A program made the translations under genes and the position numbers. A DNA stretch of 64,000 nt from Vibrio celticus. GTDB taxonomy: Bacteria; Pseudomonadota; Gammaproteobacteria; Enterobacterales; Vibrionaceae. Shown piece after piece: positions 45,417 through 53,932 of this stretch. The notes under the pieces are model-generated. The model ran no database searches. It worked only from the letters and a program-made list of their open reading frames with translations, and was not told where the DNA came from. The stretch lies in assembly GCF_024347335.1 (NCBI RefSeq), contig NZ_AP025464.1, forward strand, positions 1,674,001 through 1,738,000, written 5' to 3'. Within the stretch, counting starts at the first letter, position 1. Every line of letters begins with the position of its first letter.

Positions 45417-46346
45417 GTGCCAAATACCAATCAGTTGTTATTGTTCTTAGATGTGGTTCAACAAGGGTCGTTTACCAAAGCGGCAACCTTACATGACATG
45501 GACAACTCATCACTCTCTAAACAGATCAAAAAGCTTGAGCAAGATTTAGGTGTTCAGCTGCTTAACCGCTCTACACGCTCGTTTTCGTTGACGTCGGCCG
45601 GGGAAGATATTCTCGCACAAACCTATGTGCTGAAAGACACTATCAATCAGATCCAAGGCATTGCTGATTCGTACCAATCTGAACCCAAAGGTGTGCTACG
45701 AATTACGTCGCCGATCTATTTTGGTCAGCAATACTTGCAACCTATCATTACTCAGTTCATGAGAAAGTATCCGGATGTTCAGATTGTACTTTCACTAGAC
45801 GACAAGATCGCCAACATCATTGCAGGACAGTTCGATATCGCGTTTCGCTTCAGTAAGCTCGTTGAATCCAATTTGATTGCCAAGAAGATTGCCGACAGTA
45901 ACTTTATGTTGGTCGCCTCGAACGACTTTGTGAAGCTGCATGGTGAACCAAAGACGCCACAAGATCTGCTCTCTTTACCTGCTGTGATTTATACCAATGG
46001 TGATATGACGGTCGATCATCTGCGTATCAGTGAAGAGCCGCATGGCAACACTTTCCAAAGCCTGACGATTCGTGGCAACTATAAGGTCAGTGATGTTCGT
46101 ACTATGGTCTCTTGTGTGAAAGATGGTCTAGGTTATGGCTTCCTTGATCAATCAAACCTGTATGCCTCAATGAAAGAGCTTGGCTTGGTTACATTGCTTC
46201 CGGATTATCCGATCTCTACGATTGATACCGCAATCTACGCGGTGTATCCGCACCGTAAACAGACCAAGCTGGTCAAAGAGTTCATTACGACGGTTCAAGA
46301 CTATATCGGCTCTCCGACGATTTGGGAAAAGATGCAGCAAGGTTAG
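45417..46346 (+). CDS. LysR-family regulator
   Basis: A 309-residue LysR-type regulator. The helix-turn-helix GSFTKAATLHDMDNSSLSKQIKKLEQDLG lies at residues about 17-45, and the effector domain follows from about 88. It starts with GTG at 45417 preceded by AGGAGAGG. It lies 26 bp after the Lrp gene; target genes are not evident. A strong terminator follows. Confidence 0.87.
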   Translation: MPNTNQLLLFLDVVQQGSFTKAATLHDMDNSSLSKQIKKLEQDLGVQLLNRSTRSFSLTSAGEDILAQTYVLKDTINQIQGIADSYQSEPKGVLRITSPIYFGQQYLQPIITQFMRKYPDVQIVLSLDDKIANIIAGQFDIAFRFSKLVESNLIAKKIADSNFMLVASNDFVKLHGEPKTPQDLLSLPAVIYTNGDMTVDHLRISEEPHGNTFQSLTIRGNYKVSDVRTMVSCVKDGLGYGFLDQSNLYASMKELGLVTLLPDYPISTIDTAIYAVYPHRKQTKLVKEFITTVQDYIGSPTIWEKMQQG

Positions 46347-46371
46347 TTGTTTTTCTAATCGTTCAAACATA

Positions 46372-46410
46372 AAAAAGGAGCCAGAACGTCGAACGATCTG
46401 GCTCCTTTTT
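46372..46410. terminator. Bidirectional terminator after the LysR gene
   Basis: The 13-14 bp stem AAAAAGGAGCCAGA/TCTGGCTCCTTTT is flanked by T-runs on both strands. It lies between the convergent LysR and tsdA genes. Confidence 0.88.
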
Positions 46411-46488
46411 ATTCCTCTGGCTATAGCTGATTTACAATGTAAAGCTTAGCTATAGCTGACGTGAAAGGCTCTTGTGCACTGATGTCTA

Positions 46489-47550
46489 TCAATGCTCATG
46501 AATCACTTCTTTACCACTTGGGTAGGCTTTTGAACCCAGTACATTACCGTCGACTTCTTTGCCATAATAACCTTGGTGGTTGTGGTAACGCTTAGCATTG
46601 CCGGCAACATCACCCTTGTATCTAGGATCTTGTGGGCGTTCATGACTGTTCACAAATGCGGCCACATCCCACGCATCCTGAATTGAAAGCTGTTGGCTCT
46701 TTCCAAGCGGCATGTTTTCGTAGATGAAGTAAGCTGCTGTATTTACACGGTGCATACCTGCGCCCCAGTTGAACGAATTCTCGCCCCAAAGAGGTGGTAG
46801 GTATGAGCGACCATCCGCCCCTTTAATACCTTCACCACTTTGACCATGACAGGTTTGGCAGCTGGTTTGGTAAACCTTTTCACCTCGCGCTATTGACGGC
46901 TCTTGTTCAGGGTTATCAATCTTAGGGAAGCCACGACCGGCAAGCTTACTGCGGTCATCGATTGGGTATTTGCTTAACAGCTCTTCAGGAAGAGGGAAGC
47001 TTTCAGCTTTACCACCAACTTGTAAATCAGCATCGCTGCTCTCAGGGACAGGCGTGTCTTGCATGCCGTTCTTGTCTAAGATTCCGCCCATCGCCAGCCA
47101 GTATGAATAAGCTGTGAGTGCGACCATTTCTTTTGAATCCTCTGCCGGTGGCAGGCCATTCATAGAGTAGGTGAAGCAACCTTGGATACGTTCTGCGTAG
47201 CTGTTTACTTTGTCGTTCTTGGAACGATACGCAGGGTAGGCCATGTACGCACCCCAAAGAGGGGCAGCGTTAGGCTTCATGCCCGCTTGCATGTGGCAGT
47301 TGACACAGTTTTGCTCATTGCCGACGAACGTACCACGCATCTGTTGTGAATCGACAAACAGGGAATAGCCCAGTTTTACTTTGTCGCCAAATTCTCCATC
47401 AGGAATATCTACCAAGTCGCGTGGCACCAGATATTTATTATCTTGTGGTTTTTCAACGGCGGGCAGTTCGGTTTGGCGATCGGGCAACTCAGCTTCGGCA
47501 TAAGCGATTCCAGAGGCAAGGGTTGCGGTAATTAGAAGTAATGTTTTCAT
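46489..47550 (-). CDS. tsdA: Diheme cytochrome c thiosulfate dehydrogenase/tetrathionate reductase TsdA
   Basis: A 353-residue periplasmic enzyme. The signal peptide MKTLLLITATLASGIAYA is followed by two heme-binding motifs, CVNCH (82-86) and CQTCH (231-235). Cys125 in IQGCFTYSMNG matches the TsdA-specific Cys ligand of the active-site heme. TsdA couples two thiosulfates to tetrathionate; some versions work mainly in the reductive direction. It is 9 bp downstream of tsdB in one operon. The neighbouring tetrathionate reductase genes support a role in the thiosulfate/tetrathionate couple; the direction in this organism is not readable. Confidence 0.88.
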   Translation of the reverse strand: MKTLLLITATLASGIAYAEAELPDRQTELPAVEKPQDNKYLVPRDLVDIPDGEFGDKVKLGYSLFVDSQQMRGTFVGNEQNCVNCHMQAGMKPNAAPLWGAYMAYPAYRSKNDKVNSYAERIQGCFTYSMNGLPPAEDSKEMVALTAYSYWLAMGGILDKNGMQDTPVPESSDADLQVGGKAESFPLPEELLSKYPIDDRSKLAGRGFPKIDNPEQEPSIARGEKVYQTSCQTCHGQSGEGIKGADGRSYLPPLWGENSFNWGAGMHRVNTAAYFIYENMPLGKSQQLSIQDAWDVAAFVNSHERPQDPRYKGDVAGNAKRYHNHQGYYGKEVDGNVLGSKAYPSGKEVIHEH

Positions 47551-47559
47551 GCGAGCCCT

Positions 47560-48201
47560 TTAGTATCGGAAAGATGCAAAGTAATAAGAGAGGTTTTTGA
47601 TCTCATCGTCGGTTAACTTGCCGGCGATATTGCCCATCATGTTTAAATCATCACCCTTACGAGTGCCGTTTTTCCAAGCGTTGAGCTGAGTCTGAATGTA
47701 GTCGGCATGCTGACTCGCTAGGCGAGGAAATTTGTCGACACCCATACCACTTGGCCCATGACAGGTTGCACAAGCTGGAATGTTTCGATCCCAATCGCCT
47801 TGGAATACAAGTTTACGATACGGGTTATCGATATCGGCTTGTGAGCCGCGTTGTTCTAAATTGGTGAAGTCGTATGAAGGCAGTGAAGCGAAGTATTCAG
47901 CAACTTCACGACGAATCGCAGGATCAGACACACCATCCGCCATGCCCTTCATGATCGCGCTTTGACGCTCACCACTAGAGAATAGAACCAGTTGATGTTC
48001 TAGATAGTCAGCATTGAGCCCAGCTAGCATAGGGGCAATGTTGGGCATGCCTTTACCGTCAGCTTGGTGGCAGCCACTACAGGTTTCTGCAGCTTCTGGC
48101 ATTGGATTAGGCGCTGCTTGTGCAAAACCGGATAAAGAAAGGCTTCCCAGAGCAGCGATGCAAAGCGTTAGAGTTTGAGTTTTTATGTTCAGCTTAATCA
48201 T
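47560..48201 (-). CDS. tsdB: Diheme cytochrome c4-like electron partner TsdB
   Basis: A 213-residue periplasmic diheme cytochrome. The signal peptide is followed by CSGCH (41-45) and CATCH (144-148), each in a class I cytochrome fold as in cytochrome c4. TsdB transfers electrons to or from TsdA. It is the first gene of the tsdBA operon. The ribosome-binding site is weak. An 18-bp palindromic sequence identical to one upstream of ttrB lies 57-74 bp upstream of the start. Confidence 0.85.
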   Translation of the reverse strand: MIKLNIKTQTLTLCIAALGSLSLSGFAQAAPNPMPEAAETCSGCHQADGKGMPNIAPMLAGLNADYLEHQLVLFSSGERQSAIMKGMADGVSDPAIRREVAEYFASLPSYDFTNLEQRGSQADIDNPYRKLVFQGDWDRNIPACATCHGPSGMGVDKFPRLASQHADYIQTQLNAWKNGTRKGDDLNMMGNIAGKLTDDEIKNLSYYFASFRY

Positions 48202-48257
48202 GAGGCGTCGCTATTGGTTGTAATGCACGCATTTTCGACATAATTGGATGTTCGCGC

Positions 48258-48275
48258 TATTGTGGATTTCCACAT
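48258..48275. promoter_or_regulatory. Candidate TtrR operator upstream of tsdBA
   Basis: TATTGTGGATTTCCACAT contains the inverted repeat TGTGGAT/TTCCACA. The same 18 bases occur upstream of ttrB at 53777-53794 in the same orientation to the gene. The palindrome centre is about 66 bp upstream of the tsdB start. The rest of the 469-bp tsdB-ttrA gap holds the ttrA terminator and a purine-rich tract (about 48490-48530), but no gene. Confidence 0.7.
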
Positions 48276-48586
48276 TAATTCACTTGGAACTTGAGGTAAG
48301 TCTCACATTAATAACCTCAATCACCATAATGATATTGATGTGAATTTCGATAGGCGAATCTAACTGCCGTTAACGAAATGCAAGGGAACTGCCATGTTCG
48401 CCTCGGTGTAACTGCTTGTTAAGGCTCTTTTATGGCACCGATTGTTTAAGCATAGCCGCTTTATGGAGGCTGGCTAAAAAAGTTACGGTGAAAAGAAGAG
48501 AAGAGAAGACAAGAGAATAGAAGTGAAGAGAGTTTGCGGGTTGGATTGAATATTACGGATTGAATGCTGCCGATGTATTGACTGTT

Positions 48587-48625
48587 AAAAAGCAGAGCAA
48601 CCTCAAATGGCAAAGTTGCTCTGCA
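48587..48625 (-). terminator. Terminator after ttrA
   Basis: The 10-bp perfect stem GCAGAGCAAC/GTTGCTCTGC with a 13-nt loop is followed on the minus strand by TTTTTAAC. Confidence 0.85.
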
Positions 48626-48670
48626 GCGTTCCTATTCAGGAATGAATAGGAATATGTATTGGATCACTGA

Positions 48671-51600
48671 TTAGACTTTGTAGATCTTAGCCGGAAGCGC
48701 TTGTCTTGCTGCTGCGCCCACTACCCAATCTAACATCACGCCTTTGCCTTCTCTCGTTGGGTCGATCAAGCCTATATCATTGATGTTAACGCCATCGTTC
48801 GACTTCATTTTTACTGGTTGTTGCGTGTCACCAATCCAGTGGGCACGTTCGCCGAGTTCTTTATGACCAAAGCCGTGTTCAAAGCCTAATGTGCCCGGCT
48901 TGATGCCATCGATCACCATTGCCAACGCATGTGTGGCTGAGCTCGGTGTTTCAATAGCAAACACGTCACCGGTTTTGATACCCGCAGAAGAGGCGTCTTG
49001 CGGGTGGATGTAAACCGGATTTACTCCTTTAATCGATTCCAAGCGTGGTGACAAATTCGATACTGCACTGTGAATCTTGGACTTAAAGTTGGTTAGGGTG
49101 AACGGCCACTCTTTTGCTGGGAACTGCTCTGCCAAAGGTGTGCCGTCTGCCAACTTTTGTGGATACCATGTCGGGCACCCCATGTATTGCTCGCCACTGA
49201 TGGTGTTGCGAGAAGTACCGAGCTTTTCATTCCAGATAGCCAATGGTTTGATCCATTTGTACTTCATGGTTTCATTGGTGTAGGCATTGGTTGCGTCTTC
49301 GAAACGACCGCCACGCGCAAAGATATACGCTACTTTGAGCATCTCTTCAGGCTTGAGCGTTTTGTTCATCACAGGCACTAGGCGTTCTAGACCAGACCAA
49401 ACAATATCTTCCGCATCGACATTCGGCACGCCGCCTTTTGCAAATGCTAAGTTAGCCGCAGAGCGTAGGTAGAAATCTTCCGCACTGTGGATACCGTGCC
49501 AGTTGCCTTGGCTGTCTTTGATTACGTTATCGCCAAAGCCACCTAAGCCAAGTGTTTTCGCTAGATCAATAAAGAAGTTCTCTAGGTTGATGGCACGTCC
49601 GTCTTGAGTGCGTGAGGTTTTAGGCTCAACAATCGGCCAGCGAGCGGTGATCGCTTTAGTCGCGACACCATGCCAAGGTGTTGCCATGCCCCAGCTTTCG
49701 TAGGTCACTGTGTCTGGCACGAGGTAATCCGATAACGCTGTGGTCTCATTGATGAAGGCATCGATAGACACGATCAAACCAAGCTGTTTTGGATCCTTAA
49801 GCTTTTCACCCAGCAAGTTGTCTAAACCCGGAACACCATAAAGTGGGTTCGCCATGTGGTTGATCCATGCCTTTGCTCGGTAGGGGTAGCCATCAATCGC
49901 AGCTGATAAGTGCTCAGTTAAAAGCGGTGCTGAGATTGGGTACCACGGCGCGCGTGTCGGGTAAGGTGACTCGCCTGCGGCAACACGACGTTTGTATTCG
50001 CTGGTTTTTTGGTACGGGAACTTGCTGCGGGACAAGAACACACCTTGAGGCTTAGTCTTACCTTTAAACTTAGTAAAGTCGTAACGAGGACCTGCAACCG
50101 AAGTCGGGTAGCCACCCGCTTTCGCCATCGCACCGCCTTTCGCGTTGATGTTACCGATCAGCGCGTTCAGCATCAGAATAGAGAACGAGTTGTAGAAGCC
50201 GTTGGTGTGCATGTTGCCACCGTGAGTATCCACGACTGCTTTCGTCCCGTAGCTGGTAAAGCGTTTCGCTAGCGCAATAATTTGATCCTGCGGGATCTCA
50301 CACTGCTCACTGTAGTAAGCAAGGTCGTATTTGAAGGCTTCTTCTTTCAATCTTTGCAGAGAAGACTTAACACGAACAGTCTGACCATCGATTTCTACAT
50401 CTTGATCGACGAACAGCGCCGCTTCATTCACCTGAATATGTGATGCCAATAGTGACGTTGTCACATCTAGTGCGATAAATCCGTCATCGTCAGACATCGA
50501 TTCGCCTGTTTCTAGCAACCTCATATCCGATGCACGAAGCATACGCCCATTTTGTGGGTGCGATTCGTCGCTGATCACTAGGTGAGATGCGTTACACCAG
50601 TGTGTGGTGCCTGCTTTCTTCATCGCTTGCGCACTTGGGCGAGACAAGAAGTCGTGATTGTAGCGCTGGTTTTCGATGATCCACTGGATTATACCCAGAA
50701 CTAATGCTGAGTCAGTGCCCGGCTTGATCGGCAGCCAGTTGTTGCGATCGGCCGCTGCAAGGCTTGAAGATCCTGCCGGAAGGCTTGGAGTGACAATGGT
50801 GTAGCTGAGTTTTCCGTTGGTACGAGCCTCAGCCAGCTGTCTTGCTTGACGCTTAAACGGATTACCTGCTTGAGCCGGAGACATACCGATGAAAAGAATG
50901 AACTCTGCGTTGTTGAAGTCGGGTTTTAAGTGCGAGAACTTGTCCAGATCGTTCATGATCGCGCCTGAACCTGCGCGGAATGCGTAGCCACAGTAAGAGC
51001 CGTGATGACCAAAGTTGCGTGTGCCGTAGCTGTTAAACGCAAAGCGCTTCAAGATGTCATCACGTCCTTCATTACCTGCGTTGGTTACCAGTAATTGGTT
51101 GGCCTTTGGTCCGTATTCAGGGTTGTTTGGATCAAGTGGTGTTTCGATGTCGCGAATCGATCGCAAGCCTTCAACTTCGCCTTCACCGAACAAGTCACCA
51201 CCTTCGGTGATCTCAGATATTAGCTGTTCGTAGCTGATCGGTTCCCACTTGCCTTCACCTCGTTTGCCAACACGTTTTAACGGTTGTGTAATTCGGTATG
51301 GGCTGTTTTGAATCTCTAACATGCCATTACCACGGGCGCAGGCTGTCGAGCGATTATTGATGCCTGATTCACCAGACAAGCCAATGTAGGCGTCTTTTAC
51401 CGGTGTTTTGAATGGGATCTGTTGGTCACTTGATAACGGGTGATACGGGTTGCCCGAGATACGCAAGATCTCGTCATTGCGATTATCGATACGTACACGC
51501 AAGCCACACAGTGTCCAGCAACCAAAACACATAGAGGGTGCAACACGTTGGTTTGGATTTGGCGAGATCTTACCCTGCTCATCGACACTGTATTCCGTCT

Positions 51601-51763
51601 CTAACGAATTACCGTGGTGGATGTGGTTGGTTTTCTTACCCGCGGTGCCATCGATAGCACCGTGAACCATGTGCTTTGTGGTTGTCGCATAACCTGCAGC
51701 AAAAGCTCCAACACCACCGGCAGCAAGGCCTGTTTTCAAAAATTGACGACGTTTGTTATCCAT
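48671..51763 (-). CDS. ttrA: Tetrathionate reductase catalytic subunit TtrA
   Basis: A 1030-residue molybdopterin enzyme of the DMSO-reductase family (Salmonella TtrA is about 1020). The Tat signal RRQFLKTGLAAGG is followed by an Fe-S cluster motif with Cys79, Cys82 and Cys86 (CFGCWTLC), the molybdopterin domains, and a C-terminal pterin-binding domain (ETPSSATHALAMVIDG). It reduces tetrathionate to two thiosulfates in the periplasm as part of anaerobic respiration. It is the last gene of ttrBCA, 14 bp after ttrC. Expression depends on TtrSR in Salmonella. Confidence 0.95.
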   Translation of the reverse strand: MDNKRRQFLKTGLAAGGVGAFAAGYATTTKHMVHGAIDGTAGKKTNHIHHGNSLETEYSVDEQGKISPNPNQRVAPSMCFGCWTLCGLRVRIDNRNDEILRISGNPYHPLSSDQQIPFKTPVKDAYIGLSGESGINNRSTACARGNGMLEIQNSPYRITQPLKRVGKRGEGKWEPISYEQLISEITEGGDLFGEGEVEGLRSIRDIETPLDPNNPEYGPKANQLLVTNAGNEGRDDILKRFAFNSYGTRNFGHHGSYCGYAFRAGSGAIMNDLDKFSHLKPDFNNAEFILFIGMSPAQAGNPFKRQARQLAEARTNGKLSYTIVTPSLPAGSSSLAAADRNNWLPIKPGTDSALVLGIIQWIIENQRYNHDFLSRPSAQAMKKAGTTHWCNASHLVISDESHPQNGRMLRASDMRLLETGESMSDDDGFIALDVTTSLLASHIQVNEAALFVDQDVEIDGQTVRVKSSLQRLKEEAFKYDLAYYSEQCEIPQDQIIALAKRFTSYGTKAVVDTHGGNMHTNGFYNSFSILMLNALIGNINAKGGAMAKAGGYPTSVAGPRYDFTKFKGKTKPQGVFLSRSKFPYQKTSEYKRRVAAGESPYPTRAPWYPISAPLLTEHLSAAIDGYPYRAKAWINHMANPLYGVPGLDNLLGEKLKDPKQLGLIVSIDAFINETTALSDYLVPDTVTYESWGMATPWHGVATKAITARWPIVEPKTSRTQDGRAINLENFFIDLAKTLGLGGFGDNVIKDSQGNWHGIHSAEDFYLRSAANLAFAKGGVPNVDAEDIVWSGLERLVPVMNKTLKPEEMLKVAYIFARGGRFEDATNAYTNETMKYKWIKPLAIWNEKLGTSRNTISGEQYMGCPTWYPQKLADGTPLAEQFPAKEWPFTLTNFKSKIHSAVSNLSPRLESIKGVNPVYIHPQDASSAGIKTGDVFAIETPSSATHALAMVIDGIKPGTLGFEHGFGHKELGERAHWIGDTQQPVKMKSNDGVNINDIGLIDPTREGKGVMLDWVVGAAARQALPAKIYKV

Positions 51764-51777
51764 GATGATTCCTCAGA

Positions 51778-52908
51778 CTACAAGCTATGTGAGCGGTTAA
51801 GTGGTGACGATGTATTTTGGTTTGGCTTCGATATTGTCTTAGGTGTAGATCGAGTTGACACGATTTCAGAAGCAAACAACGCAAGTGCTAACCAAAGACC
51901 ACACATACCAACAATGCCGAGTAATCCTGCGCTACCCATCGGCAGTTCATAAGGGAATGCACCCACATCAAAACGGGGAATGGTTTGAACTTCCATCATG
52001 GTGACCCAACGTACCGCCCATGCTGAAACTATGGTCGCAAGCGCAACACAGATAATTCCTAGCTTACTTTGCGATAGGCGTTGTAGTGGCAGCACTAAGA
52101 TCATGCACAGCAAAATGCTGGTGGTCATGATGCCTAGGTTGATACCCCAAGCGTCGTTCTCATACAGGTTGAAATGACCATGGTTAGATGCCCAAATCGA
52201 CGTAAGAATGATCGCAAGGCCACCCGTTAAGGTAATAGTTCTTTGTACCAGAGCGAGATCTGTTGGTTTTAAGCTTGGCTTGCTTGAAGGCAGTAGAGCC
52301 CAAATAAATAGAGTTAAACCTGTTGCAGCAAAGAATGCAGTCGTGAACCAAAGCAGTGGAGAAGCCGGTTGATGCCAAAGTGGTCGGCTCGCCAAAATCG
52401 CAATCTCTGCACCTGTATAAAGCGCGATGCTTAGGCCTGATAACGCAGTTGCAGCGGCTAATGCAATCATCACTTTTGTCGATACCTGCCATTGCCCCAG
52501 TGTTAACCAAGACAAGCGTTTTAGAAGTGGGTTTTCACTCTCTTTGAGCTGTGCTATGTCATCACGCAGGTAAACCCAAGCAGTCGCAACAGCCAGACCA
52601 GAAAACAAAGGTAGGAACAGAGAGCCCAATGACATCCATGACCAAGGTGTGATGTGAGCGTAGAAGTGCCACGCACGTCCCGGTTGGTGTAAGTCACCAG
52701 TGAGGGCTAATGGCCCAACAATCGCGCCAATGGCCATCACAAGCACAAGCGCTGAACGGAATTGGTGACTGGTAGAGTTTTTGAAGATAAGTGCAATCAA
52801 AAACAGAATCGCAGCCGCGTAAGCCGAACCTATGTAGAAGAAATATTGAACCGCCCACGGTAGCCAAGCGATCTCTTGAGCGGGAACTAACACCTCAGTG
52901 ATATTCAT
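51778..52908 (-). CDS. ttrC: Tetrathionate reductase membrane subunit TtrC
   Basis: A 376-residue NrfD/PsrC-type quinol-oxidising membrane protein with about nine hydrophobic segments (for example WAVQYFFYIGSAYAAAILFLIALIF). It passes electrons from quinol to TtrB. The start overlaps the ttrB stop by four bases (ATGA-type), indicating translational coupling. The hydrophilic C-terminal tail after about residue 350 is slightly longer than in the Salmonella protein. Confidence 0.93.
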   Translation of the reverse strand: MNITEVLVPAQEIAWLPWAVQYFFYIGSAYAAAILFLIALIFKNSTSHQFRSALVLVMAIGAIVGPLALTGDLHQPGRAWHFYAHITPWSWMSLGSLFLPLFSGLAVATAWVYLRDDIAQLKESENPLLKRLSWLTLGQWQVSTKVMIALAAATALSGLSIALYTGAEIAILASRPLWHQPASPLLWFTTAFFAATGLTLFIWALLPSSKPSLKPTDLALVQRTITLTGGLAIILTSIWASNHGHFNLYENDAWGINLGIMTTSILLCMILVLPLQRLSQSKLGIICVALATIVSAWAVRWVTMMEVQTIPRFDVGAFPYELPMGSAGLLGIVGMCGLWLALALFASEIVSTRSTPKTISKPNQNTSSPLNRSHSL

Positions 52909-53711
52909 GCTGTCTCTCCTTGTTTGCTAGAGGATGAGTTATCGATGGGGGCTGGATCATAAATCGCAGGCTGACCTTCGATATGGCTAACGAAACGCTC
53001 GTTCATGCCGATATAGAAAACATGTGGGTTGGTATTTTGCTCTGGCTTAAGCACCTTGATGTCGTCTTGGTTTTCATTAAGCAGGCGGTTGATCTCACTG
53101 TTTGGATCTTTGAGGTCACCAATAACACGCGCACCACCAACACAGGTTTCGACACAAGCGGGCAGTAAACCGTCTTCAAGGCGGTGTGCACAGAAGGTGC
53201 ATTTGTCTGCGGTAAGGGTGTCGTTATTGATGAATCGAGCGTCGTAAGGGCAGGCTTGAACACAGTAAGCACAAGCTACACAACGCTCGTTGTCGACCAT
53301 TACAATGCCGTCTTCACGTTGGAAGGTCGCTTGAACAGGACAAACCTTGATGCACGGAGCATCGTCGCAATGGTTACACAGACGAGGCAACATGAATGAC
53401 TTCACGTCTTGTTGAGTAGTCGAACCATCATCAAGGGAGACTTCATACTGTTTTACGGTGGTTCTGAACTGGCCAATTGGCGCTTGGTTTTCAACGCTAC
53501 AGCCAACAGTGCACGCCTGACAGCCAACACATTTACGTAAATCAACCGCCATGGCGTAGCGTTTACCTACTTCGCCTTTGCGGTCAGGTTGGTTGTTATT
53601 GCGAATGGCTGTGCTTGCGACTGCGGTGTTGATTCCGGTGATGGGAATGAGCGCAGCACCAGCGGAAACCTTGCCGAATTGGCTGAGAAACCGTCTTTTC
53701 AATGAGTCCAT
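52905..53711 (-). CDS. ttrB: Tetrathionate reductase iron-sulfur subunit TtrB
   Basis: A 268-residue ferredoxin-like subunit with four 4Fe-4S motifs: CVGCQACTVGC, CNHCDDAPCIKVCP, CVACAYCVQACP and CTFCAHRL...CVETC. The N-terminus has a Tat-like RRRFLSQFGKVSAGAALIP. It carries electrons from TtrC to TtrA. It is the first gene of the operon, divergent from ttrS, with a candidate TtrR site and an FNR-like site upstream. Confidence 0.94.
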   Translation of the reverse strand: MDSLKRRFLSQFGKVSAGAALIPITGINTAVASTAIRNNNQPDRKGEVGKRYAMAVDLRKCVGCQACTVGCSVENQAPIGQFRTTVKQYEVSLDDGSTTQQDVKSFMLPRLCNHCDDAPCIKVCPVQATFQREDGIVMVDNERCVACAYCVQACPYDARFINNDTLTADKCTFCAHRLEDGLLPACVETCVGGARVIGDLKDPNSEINRLLNENQDDIKVLKPEQNTNPHVFYIGMNERFVSHIEGQPAIYDPAPIDNSSSSKQGETA

Positions 53712-53776
53712 GTTGGTACCTATAAATGGCTATTCTATCTGTTGGGCTCATTGTCAGATTTTGGGCGTACGCGGGG

Positions 53777-53794
53777 TATTGTGGATTTCCACAT
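53777..53794. promoter_or_regulatory. Candidate TtrR operator upstream of ttrBCA
   Basis: TATTGTGGATTTCCACAT is identical over 18 bases to the sequence upstream of tsdB. The palindrome centre is about 75 bp upstream of ttrB, about 9 bp (nearly one helical turn) further than at tsdB. The upstream context is also partly shared (GTNCGCG). Confidence 0.72.
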
Positions 53795-53798
53795 ACCC

Positions 53799-53821
53799 AG
53801 ATCAAAGTTGATCTAGAACAA
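53799..53821. promoter_or_regulatory. FNR-like box and overlapping palindrome in the ttrB-ttrS gap
   Basis: TTGAT-CTAG-AACAA (53808-53821) matches 9 of 10 positions of the FNR consensus TTGAT-N4-ATCAA. It overlaps AGATCAA-AG-TTGATCT (53799-53814), a palindrome with 7-bp arms. Salmonella ttr expression requires FNR, so an oxygen-responsive site is expected here. Confidence 0.5.
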
Positions 53822-53932
53822 ATGTGGTTTTACCAATCTAGCTGTTATGCTTTGTATAAAGGCTCTATTTAATGTGTCGTCAATGCGTTATTTGAGTGTG
53901 GACATGCCGTCAGTGTGGAGAAAGAGATTTTA

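Noticed and set aside
48490..48530. Purine-rich GAAGAGAAGA tract after ttrA as a regulatory element
   Set aside because: A simple-sequence tract without structure or clear position relative to a promoter.
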